Both the position numbers and the translations under genes were made by a program. Shown piece after piece: positions 43,005 to 53,559 of a stretch of DNA of 64,000 bases. The notes beneath the pieces are model-generated. The model saw only the letters and a list, made by a program, of their open reading frames with translations. It made no database searches and was not told the origin of the DNA. Positions within the stretch are counted from its first letter, which is position 1. Each line of letters opens with the position of its first letter. Source of the stretch: Blepharisma stoltei (taxonomy: Eukaryota > Ciliophora > Heterotrichea > Heterotrichida > Blepharismidae); NCBI GenBank assembly GCA_914767885.1, contig CAJZBQ010000010.1, positions 310,001 through 374,000 on the forward strand. Direction: 5' to 3'.

Positions 43005-44990
43005 ATGGGAAACGAAAAATCAGAAAGAATTCAACTATATCGAGCTGTTCTTGCAAACTGTAAAATCATGCACCCTGATGGGTCATTACCAAATATGCCT
43101 TATTTTCTTCAGAACCCTAAAAACTTATTCAACCTCTCAAGAGCGAGCAAGATATTTGCTAGTTAATTTTTTGAAAACTTAATATTAAATTATATATTAA
43201 AACCTTTTTGATGCTTGAAAATATTTGAAAAATAATAATTTTTTATAACTCCCCCCCCCTCCGTGAGTTAACAAAGCCATTAGAAAAATCCCTATTTTTT
43301 TGTCCAAAAACCCACCCTCTGTGAGTAATCAAAATTGTTTTAATAGAAAAAATTATTTATGAAAAAAAGTTTTGATATATAAGTGATAATTAGTATAATG
43401 AAATCTCGAACTAATTCTGTTTAATTTTAAACAAATTGCTTTTTAAAACATAAATTTTATAAATTAAATTAATATTTGCTCCCCAATTTTTGCAAATTAG
43501 GATTTTTTTAAAATTTCGAAAAAAAAAATTTTCTATAAAATTTATATATATAATTTTTTTTATAAAAAAAAAACTAACCCCCTCCGTGAGTGAACAAAAT
43601 TTTTTGTTCACTCACGGAGGGGGGGAGTAAGTATATTTAAAAATCCAGGATATATGAAATACTGCATTATAAGCCATCAGTTATATAAAATATTTTAATA
43701 AATTTGCATTTTATAAAAATTTTTTGCTTACTCCCCCCCCCCCCTCCGTGAGCGAACAAAACCATTAGAAAAATCGCCATTTTTTGACCAAAAACCCACC
43801 CTCCGTGAGTGAACAAAAATTTTTTTAATAGAAAAAATTTTAATGGAAAAAAATTTTGATATATAAGTGATAAATTAGTATAATGAAATCTAGAGCTAAT
43901 TCTGTTTAATTTTAAACAAATTGCGTTTTAAAACATAAATTTTGCAAATTAAATTAATATTTGCTTCCCAATTTTTGCAAATTAGGATTTTTTTTAAATT
44001 TCGAAAAAAAATATTTTTTATAAAATTTATATATAAATTTTTTTTAAAAAAAAAAATTAACCCCCCTCCGTGAGCGAACAAAATTTTTTTGTTCGCTCAC
44101 GGAGGGGGGGGGGGGGGGAGTTAATAAAAAAGTAGAACTTTTTATATTGTTTACTCGTAAATGAACAAATTTAGAGGTTTCCAAGGAATTGCATCAGATT
44201 CTATATGATTCGGACCAAAAACACAAGCTATTTGCACAAAATGTGTCTCAATTTATATTAGAAAAGCAAAGAGAGAAATCAACTTCTCACCTGAGAAGAG
44301 CTACAATTCTTCAAATTAGAAGTGAAATAATAAGGGCTCTTGGCAAATTAAAAACACTTGAAGATAGTAGCTCCTCAGCAATCTGAAATATAAAAACTTT
44401 GAAAATTCGAAAAGATTTAGATATCAATTTTTTATTAACATATTCAAATCAAATGTCCATTTTAAAAGAAGGAAATGTTATTGATATGCAGATTGATTTA
44501 TTTGAAAAGGGGAAAATTAATATCTTTTCTGACGAGATGACCATTGGGAAAATCCAAATAAATTATAAAGATGTTTTTGGAAATTTGCATATCTTGAAAG
44601 CTTTGGAAAAAAACGAGCATCGACTTCTAGTAGCGCAATCTACTGAAAATTACACAATTGAAGCTGAGGTTCTGATTAAAATTTCAAATAGAGATAAAGA
44701 GAAATTGCTTAATGAAGAATTGGTGAAATGTGATGAAAAGCTTAAATTAGAAGAATTAAAATATGAAATTTATTTTGAGGATTTATTAGCTCCCTCTTCT
44801 TTAGGAGTGAAAGAGATTTTTTGTTCTCTTTTAAGGGGGCTGATTTACGAAAATAAACTTTTTTCAATGGTTTTGTACTCTAGGAGGGGTAAGGGCTTTA
44901 AAAATCGAGTATACAGACGGCAAGTTTAAATCAATTTTCCCTGAAATCCATAAAGATCTTGAGTTTTGTGAAAGCTGTATAATATATTAA
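43005..44990 (+). CDS. Unknown, predicted N-myristoylated protein split by a composite insert and an IES
   Basis: Joining the 5' exon (MGNEKSERIQLYRAVLANCK..., 43005-43159) to the exon at 44123/44126, then removing the IES 44787-44891, gives about 305 residues with one open frame. MGN suggests N-myristoylation. The N-terminal ~50 residues end NLFNLSRASKIFA. The rest is helical and then strand-rich (EGNVIDMQIDLFEKGKIN, LEVSKELHQILYDSD). No family is recognised. The ~960-bp insert contains two complete MITEs. The alternative is that the first 53 codons are a separate tiny gene ending at TAA 43164-43166. Confidence 0.6.
43246..43629. mobile_element. MITE family 1, full length
   Basis: TA-bounded (TAACTCC ... 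GGAGTA), about 383 bp. Left end: direct motif pair (CTCCGTGAG... and CCCTCTGTGAG). Right end: hairpin of two head-to-head copies. Same AT-rich core as 18544-18942. Confidence 0.88.
43729..44123. mobile_element. MITE family 1, full length
   Basis: TA-bounded (TTACTCC ... GGAGTTA), about 393 bp. It has the same layout and orientation as 43246-43629 but is closer in sequence to the 39575 and 18544 copies, so the pair is not a simple local duplication. Confidence 0.9.
44787..44891. mobile_element. Short IES (103 bp)
   Basis: Ends TAGCTCCCTCTTC and, on the other strand, TTACCCCTCC. Excision joins GAT TTA TTA to AGG GCT and extends the frame to TAA at 44988. Confidence 0.83.
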
Positions 44991-45018
44991 CAAAATATAA
45001 ACGTTATTGTTAAATAAA

Positions 45019-46549
45019 ATGGAGTATTTTTTAAATCATCCAGTGGTCAGAGAGTACCTCGAACCATTCACAATTAAAGATTGGAAGCGAATATTGCTTG
45101 GATTAATACTGCAAGGAATTAATTCGGCTAATACCCAAAATTTAGACTCCAAAGACTGAGCTTAAACTATTAGACATGTTGAGGAGCCCACTGTAATGCT
45201 CGAAGGCCTACCTTCTTCCATGACGCTTCCCGCTTACTCTCCAATTCGCGTTTTGCTGCATTTAGAAGGTTGCTCTTGTCGAAGAGGGCCTGTTGCTATC
45301 CAGTAAGTGGAAGAGTTGTGTCACCATGCTGTACGTGAACATAGGCTCTCCACGGGGGAAAATTCAAAATGGTCGAATTTTCTGGCCATCTCTCGACAAA
45401 AATTGAAACAGAAGCTTGGAGCATAATTTTTTGAAAGCAGTCACTATTGGCAAGAAACTAACTTTTGCACTGCGAGGAGATCCCTTTTCAACTCTTAGCT
45501 CCACTTCTGTGAGCAAAAATTTTGTTATTCTATTTAGCTTGGGCTGATCACCTCAGTGCTGCTGCTCTACTTGCTGAAATAAAGCCTTTGCAGGATGCAC
45601 GATTTTGGATGCCAACTCCCTTCCTCAAGATTCCCAATGCCTTGCGACATGTTATTTAAGAGTTAAGAGGGTGCCACACTATTTTAACTTATATGACTCC
45701 AAAGAAGCGCAAAAGCAAAAAAATATTGCTAACAATGGATTGCTAAAAGAAGATAATAATCCAAAAGTTGATACCAAAGTTAAAACAAATAAAGAAAACT
45801 GTCAAAGTTTATCGTTTACTGGGGCAGCAAAGGACGAAATCATTAAAGAAACACCAAGATTTAAAAATGGACCCGAAAACCCTGAGATTTTGAACACTCA
45901 AAATAAGTCAAAAGAAGTAAATCTTTCTCAAGGACACCATTCAAGCTCTTCAGAAAGAGACAGAAGCCACACAACAAAAAAGCCCAATGTAAATGGCAGT
46001 GATTCTTGCCATTCACAAAGGCATAAAAAGAAATCCCCAGAGCATTCAGCCAGAAAAACATCCAGATCTACATCATTACAAATACAAAATAAATCAGAGT
46101 CCAAAACCCCCACAAGTTCTCATGTGCCTCATCTAATAGAAACTAATTTTGATCGCTCTTTATCAGTATTTGATGAGTACCTCAATATTCAAAAGCAGAT
46201 TGACGCTTTAGATTTGTTTAACAAAGACCAAGACAAAACATTTAGTACTTTTACTCCTAAGTACTCTAAAGCAAATAATTTTGATAAGAAGTCCACAAAA
46301 AAGCAAGAAGACGGCGACATAATGAATATCGCTGACTCTTTTCTTAACGGTCCTTTTATGTCAACTTTCGTCAAAAACTCGACCATGAGGCTATCCACAG
46401 ACAAGGCTGGCCATAAAACTGAAACAGCGAGGATTAAGCCGGTAAAAGCAAAGGACCCCGCTGAGCCCAAGTATCTGTCAAGTAATTATTATTATGCAAG
46501 AAGAAAATCTAACCCTGGATGCACACAGAATAGACAACCTGCAGCTTAA
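45019..46549 (+). CDS. Unknown protein, helical N-terminus and disordered Ser/Lys-rich C-terminus
   Basis: The N-terminal exon (MEYFLNHPVVREYLEPFTIK) joins across IES 45143-45536 to AWADHLSAAALLAEIKPLQD then FWMPTPFLKIPNALRH. A frame change is then needed to enter VPHYFNLYDSKEAQ and the long polar tail ending in TAA. A 17-nt GT-AG intron at 45651-45667 would do this (total about 373 residues). All other introns seen are 15 nt and begin GTA, so a frameshift or a separate 3' gene remains possible. No family is recognised. Confidence 0.55.
45143..45536. mobile_element. IES containing SINE-like sequence
   Basis: Net 392 bp. The end TAGACTCCAAAGACTGAGC is a degenerate family-1 terminus, and TTAGCTCCACTTCTGTGAGC lies near the other end. 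The interior (about 45165-45480) matches 49390-49640 in the same orientation (GCTCTT..GAAGAGGGCC, GTTG.G.CACCTTGC-type blocks). Excision joins AAT TTA to GCT TGG in frame. Confidence 0.75.
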
Positions 46550-47583
46550 ATAGTTTTATCTAAATTGTAAAGAGTATAATAGTAGATAATTGGAGCACCT
46601 AAAATCAATGAGTCTATTCTATCTAAAATACCGCCATGACCAGGAACACTTGATCCTGAGTCTTTTACCATGGCTACTCTTTTTACGAAGCTCTCCGCGG
46701 CATCACCAAGAATTCCTTGCGTTGAGCTCTATATGAATTTTACCATAAAGGTAATTAAGCAAATATCTGTGAATGATATTTCTGGAATAATCCAGCTTCC
46801 TCCAAAGAGCATTAACGCGATCATAGACACAAAGTTTAAAATATAAGCCCCAAATACCCCTTCTCTTGTTTTTTTAGGAGAAATTGAAGGGAAAATATGA
46901 TTTTTGCCAAACATTTTGCCGAAAAATAAAGCACCATTATCAGTTTGAAAAGTGCTGAAAAGCCAAACAAACACATATCCATTTCCCCCTCTAAATAAAA
47001 CTTACGGCAAATTCAACAGTAAAACTGCATATGTCATAGGAAACGCAATGCACAAAATAAAAAACAAATCGCCAAGGATAAAATTAAAGCAGAGAGTAGA
47101 AATTCTTACAAATTTGTAAATGTCCATAAAAATTTCGCTATATACTTCTTACTCCTCTTCTGCTTTATCAATAACTTTTTCATTTTTTTCTGCTTTCCTT
47201 TGCTTTTTCTTGAGTACTGAAATTTTGGCACAAAACCTGGAATATTTGTAAATTCTATTGAAATTTACAAGCACCACAAACAGCAAAAAATTCCAACACA
47301 AGTATTTTTCAGCATCATTTTTATCAGATTTTGTTGCAGACAGCACAAAAGAGAATATAGCCATATAGCAAACCCAGCTAGACCCTAATTCTTTAATATA
47401 GCCTTCTTCCTCCTTCCCAGTCTGGGATGAAGTTATTCTATTGAAAATCACACTATATTCACGAAATGCAAGTATCAATGCAAAAATCAAAATTGAGACA
47501 CCAAGCTTATAAGACTCCAAGCCAGCCCATAAAAGAGCTACTCCGACAATTCCAGATAGAACACGTGTCTTTATATCTGACAT
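46546..47583 (-). CDS. cdsA: Phosphatidate cytidylyltransferase (CDP-diacylglycerol synthase)
   Basis: 330 residues after removing three 15-nt introns (47138-47152, 46991-47005, 46729-46743). It is a polytopic membrane protein with about 6-8 hydrophobic helices. The family signature is intact near the C-terminus: SFVKRVAMVKDSGSS followed by VPGHGGILDRID, which holds the Mg2+-binding Asp residues. It makes CDP-diacylglycerol from phosphatidate and CTP in the ER, feeding phosphatidylinositol synthesis. The neighbouring PIG-A gene uses phosphatidylinositol. Its stop overlaps that of the convergent gene. Three introns in one gene is the densest set in the window. Confidence 0.93.
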
Positions 47584-47600
47584 GGTTATTAATAATTAAT

Positions 47601-49316
47601 CTAATCTTTATAAACTGAAAATGAATGATCTCCATACTTTTGCTTGTTCTGCTTATATTTTTGGTATGGGAAATCAGGAGCCTCTTCGATGGTTTCGACA
47701 GGCTTATACCAGCAAATGATCATGAACACTAAAAAATCTAAGGCTGCGATTAAAACACCTAAAATCCCAGCCCAAGGCCCAAAGCCTCCAGCTCTCTTGA
47801 ATCTGTTTATAAGAGGATTCTTTACTGTTGGCAAGTTATCGTAAACTTTTTCAGTTCTTTCAGCGACGTTTCTCCAGTTGTACATATTTAACACTTCTTC
47901 ATGATATTCTTGTGAAGGAACTTCTCTAGCAAGTGGAATTGCTTTGCATAGTGCCTCGATTATATTTTTATTTATAGAAAATAAAACTTGATGTGAGATA
48001 ATTATTAGAAGAATCATATAGAAAATATGGCATTTACTTGATAAATAAATTTAGTCTATTCCTTTTTCTAGGCATATATTTAGGGTCTGGCTTCGCTAAA
48101 TATACCATGTGTTGTGGTAGCACTTCAGTTATACCTCCCACATCTGTCGTCACAATTTTTAATCCGCAGCTTGCAGCTTCTACTATTGCTATGCAAAAGG
48201 CTTCAGTGAGAGAAGTATTTAAAAAGATATGGCCTCGAACTAATACATTTCTCACTTGATTATGAGGGATTGGGCCTAGCAGCTCCATCCTATTGTGCAA
48301 ATGGTGTTTTTCTTTAATTTCTTCCAGTAACTGTCTTTTTGGACCTCCTCCACCAATAATAAAATAAGCTTCTGGAAACATCGCTGCGATAGCTGGAATC
48401 ACATCTACCAATAAATCTGTTCCTTTTCTATAAGTCAGCCTAGACACCACCACAATATTTATCGTATTTAACGGATACCTAGCAGATGGGTCTGGTGTAA
48501 ACCTATGAGCATCTACAGCATTAGGAATCACTGAGATTTTATATGGATCAAATTTTGCTCTTACTTCCCCACTTTTTGGAGAGCAAAGATTTTTACTTGC
48601 TCCTTAAAAGGGGCTTAATTTCTTTTTTCAGATTTTAAAATATCCCAATTACAGTATTTGAAAATAAAATCTAATTCAATTTATAATTATGTTTAAGAAT
48701 CAAGCTGCCAAAAATAAAATAAGCTTATAGCAATTAATTAATAAAAAAAATAATTTATTTATATATTTCGTCGCTTTATAAGGAGCATTTTTCAATGGTT
48801 TGTCCACGCTCTTCAAGGGAGGAATAGCACTAAATTTTCTTTATTTGTGTGAGAAACACATATTGCATGATCAACATCAGAGAGAATAAACTTTAAGACT
48901 TTATTGATGTGTATGCATGCAGCATCTGAAAAACCAAATAAAGAATGGTCTGTATACACACATTTATAACCCATAGTTTTCGCGTGAATCATAGACTCTT
49001 GGCCAAGATATGAGGTTGCTTGATGTGCATGAACAATTTCGATCTTTTCTCTAATTAAAATTGTGCGGAGTAGAGGGAAAAAGCCAAATAAAGTTGGAAA
49101 TGAGCATTGGTCTACAAAGGGAACTACTGGGCAATAATAAACTTTAAGTCCATTTGTTAGATATCTCACACCAGTTCGGTCTCCATACGCATGAGTAATT
49201 ATGATTACTTTGTGTCCACGCTCTATTAAGCATTGAGCTAGCTGGTACTGATGCATTTCTACACCTCCTAGTCTTGGATAAAAGAAGTCACAGACAAATG
49301 CTATATTATGTGGCAT
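47601..49316 (-). CDS. PIGA: PIG-A, GPI-GlcNAc transferase catalytic subunit (two IESs)
   Basis: 453 residues (1,362 nt) after removing IESs 48562-48826 and 47961-48053. GT4 glycosyltransferase landmarks: PRLGGVEMHQYQLAQ, VHAHQATSYLGQE, SVIPNAVDAHRFTPD, VVSRLTYRKGTDLL, the sugar-nucleotide E-x7-E segment EAFCIAIVEAASCG, and the PIG-A hallmark MYNWRNVAERTEKVYD. One C-terminal membrane helix follows (WAGILGVLIAALDFLVFMII). The enzyme adds GlcNAc to phosphatidylinositol on the cytosolic ER face, the first step of GPI-anchor synthesis. The first IES join, NLVL-RAKFDPYKIS, matches conserved PIG-A sequence. Confidence 0.94.
47961..48053. mobile_element. Short IES (91 bp) in PIG-A
   Basis: TA-bounded. 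Inverted ends TAAATTTATTTAT and TATTTTTATTTAT. Removal skips a TAA and joins AGA CTA to ATC GAG, giving RNRL-IEALCKAIP in frame. Confidence 0.8.
48562..48826. mobile_element. IES in PIG-A, MITE-like
   Basis: Net 263 bp. Ends TTACTTCCCC and (opposite strand) TATTCCTCCCTTGAAGAGCG. A second direct motif copy (GCTCCTTATAAAGCGACG) lies about 45 bp inside one end, and a hairpin-type pair lies at the other. This is the same layout as families 1-3 but with a different motif. Excision gives GTG CTA-AGA GCA (VL-RA). Confidence 0.9.
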
Positions 49317-49356
49317 TCAGCTCTTTAATATTGATTTATTTATTGCCTAAATTAAA

Positions 49357-52300
49357 ATGACAGCCGTGATTTCTGAATTCTTAATCTTGATCTTATTTAA
49401 ACTTATCTAGAAGCCCATCGTAATTCCCGAATCACTACCTCCACCAATGATGCTCCACTCAGCTGCCTACCTTCAATTGTAGCGCGAGCTTCAAAGCTTT
49501 GCTCTTAAAGAAGAGGGCCAGCACTCGCTACCTGTAGTCGGATGAGTTGCGCCACCTTGCCGTGCTTCAACAGAGGTTGCTCTTTCCGAAATTTGAAAAA
49601 ACAAATTTTCTGTCGGCTAAAATGGAAATCCAAAGCTTGGGACACAACGCCAAGTATTGTGCTGGAGAAATGCCCGATGGACCGTGTAGTACTCCACGGT
49701 TTCGCTGAACCCCTTTCCAACTCTGAATCCCATTTCCCTGAGGTAAAAACCTTGATCTGGAGTGAACTGCGGTCGACCATTTCGACATTGCGCTCCACCA
49801 AGACAAGTAAAACCTAGCCGGATATACTTACCGAGCGCCAATTTGCCTTCCACAACGATCCCGCAGCCTTTCAAGCCTACGGCTACAGGTGTCAAGAAAA
49901 GGGCTGGTTCGCCTTAGCCATTTTAATGAATGATTTCTGAATTCAATTTATTTGATTTTGAAACAAAAATCCGTGGAATTGTGTCTGAGTTATTAGCACC
50001 TACAATAAGAAAAGGAACTGAGCACGAAGAACAGATACAGAAACTTAAAAGACACGATGCGCAGCGTCAGAAAGATTTCGAAGAAATGACCTTTAATGTC
50101 GACAAATTAATAAGAAAATCTCAAGGCTATGATGAACTAGGAAGGAAAACTCACGAAATGTTTGAAAATCTCAGAGTCCAAGACGCTCATTTTGTGCATA
50201 AGTTAGAAGCGCTAGCAACTGGAGTTGAAGAAGCAAAAATTCAAATATCTGATTTTCAAAACCGAATAAAAAATCATGATGATGGGCAAAAGTCGTTTAA
50301 GCAGGACATGGAAGAGAATTTTAAGAAACTAAACAGCTATAAAAAATGAATACAAGAAGAAACTAATAAAATCGAAGCAGACATCAAAAAAATGATGGTC
50401 AACCTGAATAAGGAAACTGAAGAAATGATGGAAAAAATCGAAAAATGCGAAAATAGAATAAATGAACTAAATAATAAAGGGATTCCTGAGATCGGAGTGG
50501 ATATTGGAATGATTAAAAGAGAAATCGAAATCGTAAAAAATAATGTAACAGAAAATGCTGCAAGAATTATGGACTTAAAGAAGTCAAAGGCTGGAGTTAT
50601 TGAGCTTAGAGAATATCGTAAAGAAATCGATAGTATTATTGAAGAGAAAAGTAAATATCTGCTTATGGAGGACAAAAAAATTATTGAATATATTTCGAAG
50701 GACTTTAAAAAGGAAATCGATGTAAATTTAAACGAAAAATTATGCGAAATTTTAGATATAAAATCGGTCAAAAAATTAATTGCTTATCAAGAAAAAGTTG
50801 AAGAGCAGACAAAAAGTATAGAAATTCCTAACTCCCCCCCCCATCCTTGATCGAACGATTGACTGTAAAAATTGGGAAATTTAAACCCCCATCCTTGATC
50901 GAACGATTTTCATATCATACAAATTTTTATATATATAAAAATATATTAGTTATCAAAAGCTTGGGAAGATGTACCTAATGAAGTTGTTTTCAGAAGCTTT
51001 GAGACGATAGGAAGCTTCGAAATCAACCATTCAAAGTAATTTAGTCATCAACATGGGCTTAAAAACTCAATAATCTAATAAAATAGAGATTTTTTTTAAA
51101 ATTTAAAAAAAAACAAATTTTAATTTAATAAGTAACAAAATTAAAATTTATACAGTTTAAAGGGGTAACTAATAAATTAAAATATAAAAAATTGGTATTT
51201 TTATGAAATTAATTCAATTTTTTGCTGTAAAAATAATTATTAAATACTCTTAACCCTCTTATTTAAAAGTAAATAAAAAAAAAACATTATATATATATTT
51301 TATTTTATATATAAAATTTTTTCCCAAAAAAATTTTTTTAACCCCCATCCTTGATCGAACGATGGCGAGTCGTTCGATCAAGGATGGGGGAGGGAGTAAA
51401 GAAATCCCTGAATTGCAAGAGAGAGCTCAAATCTTGATTTCAAACCAAATATCTCAGCTTGAAACTCTCAAGCAAAAAATTGAGGAGGAAGAAGAAAAAG
51501 CAAGAATAATCAAAGAAGTCAACGTCCAGCGGCGCATAGCCTCAAGGACAGGCTCCTCAATGTCTCCATCTAGATCAAGATCTCCTCCAAAAGTATCAAA
51601 TACCAAACTAGTCTCCTATCCTACGAATTTTCAAAGTTTCTCAGTCTTGACTGATGAAAATATGACTCAATACCGTCAAAGCGTAGCATCAGAGATGAGT
51701 GACGCAAGCTTCCACGAAGACAAATCGAATGAAGAAAATAAATATCAAAAAGATACTGTCATTTCAATTTCAGCTTTAAATGAAGACGCCGAGTCAGTCA
51801 TGTACAATCAAGATGGGCAGCCACATAATGAAATCTTTGTTGATAACGCAGAGACAGATAGAGAATATGAAGAGTCTCTTGAAAATTATGTCGAGGCTGA
51901 GCTACAGATTTTGAGGGACTCGATTGAAAAATTAAGTGAAAATAAGTCCGAGCTTACAGAGTTAATAAATCTTAGTGTTTCAAAGCTGTCTGAAAGTATT
52001 TCTAACCAGCAAAAAGACTACCAAACCGGATTTTCCATGCTTCACAGTGAAATCAATCTCATGATGAAAAAGCGCACTAAAGATGCTGTGGATATCAACA
52101 ATGAAATCCAAAAACTCCGCCAAGATCTATCTGGCAGAGATTCTGCGTTTTCGAAACTGGACCAAAAAATCCTTACATTATCCATACTTCTTTCTGCATT
52201 AATTGAATTTTCTAACTCCCCCCCTCTTTAAATTTGGAACAAAATATAGGTAAAATTTCCACTTTTTTGGTAAATTAACCCCCCTTTAAATTGAAAACAA

Positions 52301-53517
52301 AATTTTAATTTTATAATAAAAAAATTTATATATAAAAAATCATAATTTTTATGTAGAAAGATTTGATATAAGTTAAATGTTTCTTCTTAACTAAAATTAA
52401 AAATTTAGTTATATCTTGCTCTTGTTTATAGAATAGAGTATAAAGAGCATCTTATTTAAATAAATTTATTAGCCTTAATTGCTAAATTTTTAAAAAATTT
52501 TTAAAATTTTTTTTTTAAAAATTTTTCAAAATAATTTTTATTTTTTTTAATATTTTTTATTTGAATTATTTTGATATAAATTCAATGCTAATTCTTTACA
52601 AAAATTGAAAATTCACTTATTTCTTGCTTTATTTTAAAGAATAGAGTATAAATGGCATCTCATTTAAACAAAATTAGCACTTTGATCCATAAATTTTCTA
52701 AATTTTTTTTTTTAATTTTTTTTATCAATAAAAAATAATAATTTTTGTGTAAATAGTTTTGATATCAATTAATAGTGGCGTATTAATTAATAATAAAAAT
52801 TTAGTTATATCTTGCTTTGATTTTAAGGATAAAGAGTTAATAGCATTTTATTAAACAAATTTATTAATCTAATTCGATAAATTTTTGAATTTGTTTTTTG
52901 TTATAAAAAATTTTATATAGATTTTGTTTTTATAAAAAATTTTATATTGATTTTTTTTTTAAAAAAATTTTCTTAACCCCCCTTTAAATTGGAACAAAAT
53001 TTTTAGTTCCAATTTAAAGGGGGGGAGTAAGGTTTTGCACCAACTTGTCTTTCAGGATGAAGAAGATCGTGAAGCCATCCATCTTTCTGGCTACTCCGAT
53101 TCTTCTCAAAAACCCAAAACTCCATCAACTAAGTCCAGACAAATAGTTTCCCTTAAGCCAGAATGTGTAAGCTGCACAGGCCAGAATCCCATATTACTCA
53201 GTGCATTTAAAATGGCGTGCCTAAATTATAGTCCTTCCAATATAAAGTACAGAAACCACAGCTATAGCAGAAAACAGTTAATCAGTATGGTAGGGAATTT
53301 TTTAAAAGAGTCTTGAAATAGTGCAAGCGGACAAGAGCCGTTTGACAATATTGTGCTTCCACACATGTGCGAAGAAGCACCATTGCCTCCACCTTCATCT
53401 AGGAGAACAAGAAGGTCAAGCTTACTTGACTTTAACTCATCAAGAGTCAATTTTGATTTATCAGCTGGAACACCGTTAAGCAGCCATAGAGACCTAAGAA
53501 ATAGCTTTCATATGTAA
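49357..53517 (+). CDS. Long coiled-coil protein, with one retroposon and two large IESs
   Basis: 737 residues (2,214 nt) after collapsing the retroposon duplication (49367-49944) and removing IESs 50829-51398 and 52213-53029. It is almost entirely helical: coiled coil from about residue 30 to 300 (KLKRHDAQRQKDFEEMT, MMEKIEKCENRINELNN). Then come a Ser/Arg patch (SRSRSPPKVS), a second coiled coil, and a basic C-terminus (SSRRTRRSSLLDFNSSR). Both IES joins (EIP-KEIPELQ and EFS-KVLHQLV) keep the frame. A structural or centrosomal role is likely; no named family. If the retroposon is not removed exactly, the ATG at 49930 gives MISEFN... in place of MTAVISEFN.... Confidence 0.78.
49367..49944 (-). 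mobile_element. SINE-like retroposon at codon 4 of the coiled-coil gene (14-bp duplication lacking TA)
   Basis: TGATTTCTGAATTC occurs at 49367-49380 and 49931-49944. Insert 550 bp. On the minus strand it begins TTAAAATGGCTAAGG and shares several blocks with the element at 33371-33721; its 3' part matches 45165-45430. It ends in short CTT/AAT-rich repeats. No significant ORF of its own; the short ORFs are low quality. Confidence 0.88.
50829..51398. mobile_element. IES, MITE family 3 (CATCCTTGATCGAACG motif)
   Basis: Net 568 bp. Left end: TAACTCCCCCCCC, the motif CATCCTTGATCGAACGAT, and a second direct copy about 50 bp in. Right end: head-to-head hairpin of the same motif, then GGAGGGAGTA. Excision joins CCT to AAA GAA (EIP-KEIPEL). 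Confidence 0.92.
52213..53029. mobile_element. IES, MITE family 2, with internal ~200-bp tandem repeats
   Basis: Net 815 bp. The ends carry the CCCTTTAAATTGGAAC motif in the four-copy layout (direct pair left, hairpin right). The interior has three diverged repeats beginning near 52405, 52610 and 52797 (TTCTTGCTTT..., AATAGAGTATAAA...). Excision joins TCT to AAG GTT (EFS-KVLHQL). Confidence 0.92.
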
Positions 53518-53559
53518 TTTTTCAATCTAAGTTTGCCTTACATCTACTTATTCTTCAAC

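Larger units (their letters stand above)
43160..44126. mobile_element. Composite insert holding two tandem family-1 MITEs
   Basis: The proposed TA-bounded insert runs from GCTAGT (43160) to the TA at 44122 or 44125, both in phase. It contains MITE copies 43246-43629 and 43729-44123 in the same orientation. The 99-bp spacer between them has no coding character. The outer left boundary rests on reading-frame logic only. Confidence 0.55.

Noticed and set aside
18544-44123. Repeated ~390-bp units taken at first for a CRISPR-like array
   Set aside because: They are dispersed, in both orientations, carry terminal inverted repeats and interrupt genes; eukaryotic context. They are MITE-like IESs.
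45143-45600. Join of the 45-kb gene at a shared AGCTT (DSKDWA-WADHL)
   Set aside because: It also keeps the frame, but the TA-TA join (NTQNL-AWADHL) agrees with the other IESs and with the degenerate MITE end at TAGACTCC.
49505-49895. Several overlapping ORFs of 80-100 codons on both strands
   Set aside because: They fall inside the SINE-like element; higher GC makes stops rare, and the sequences are not protein-like.
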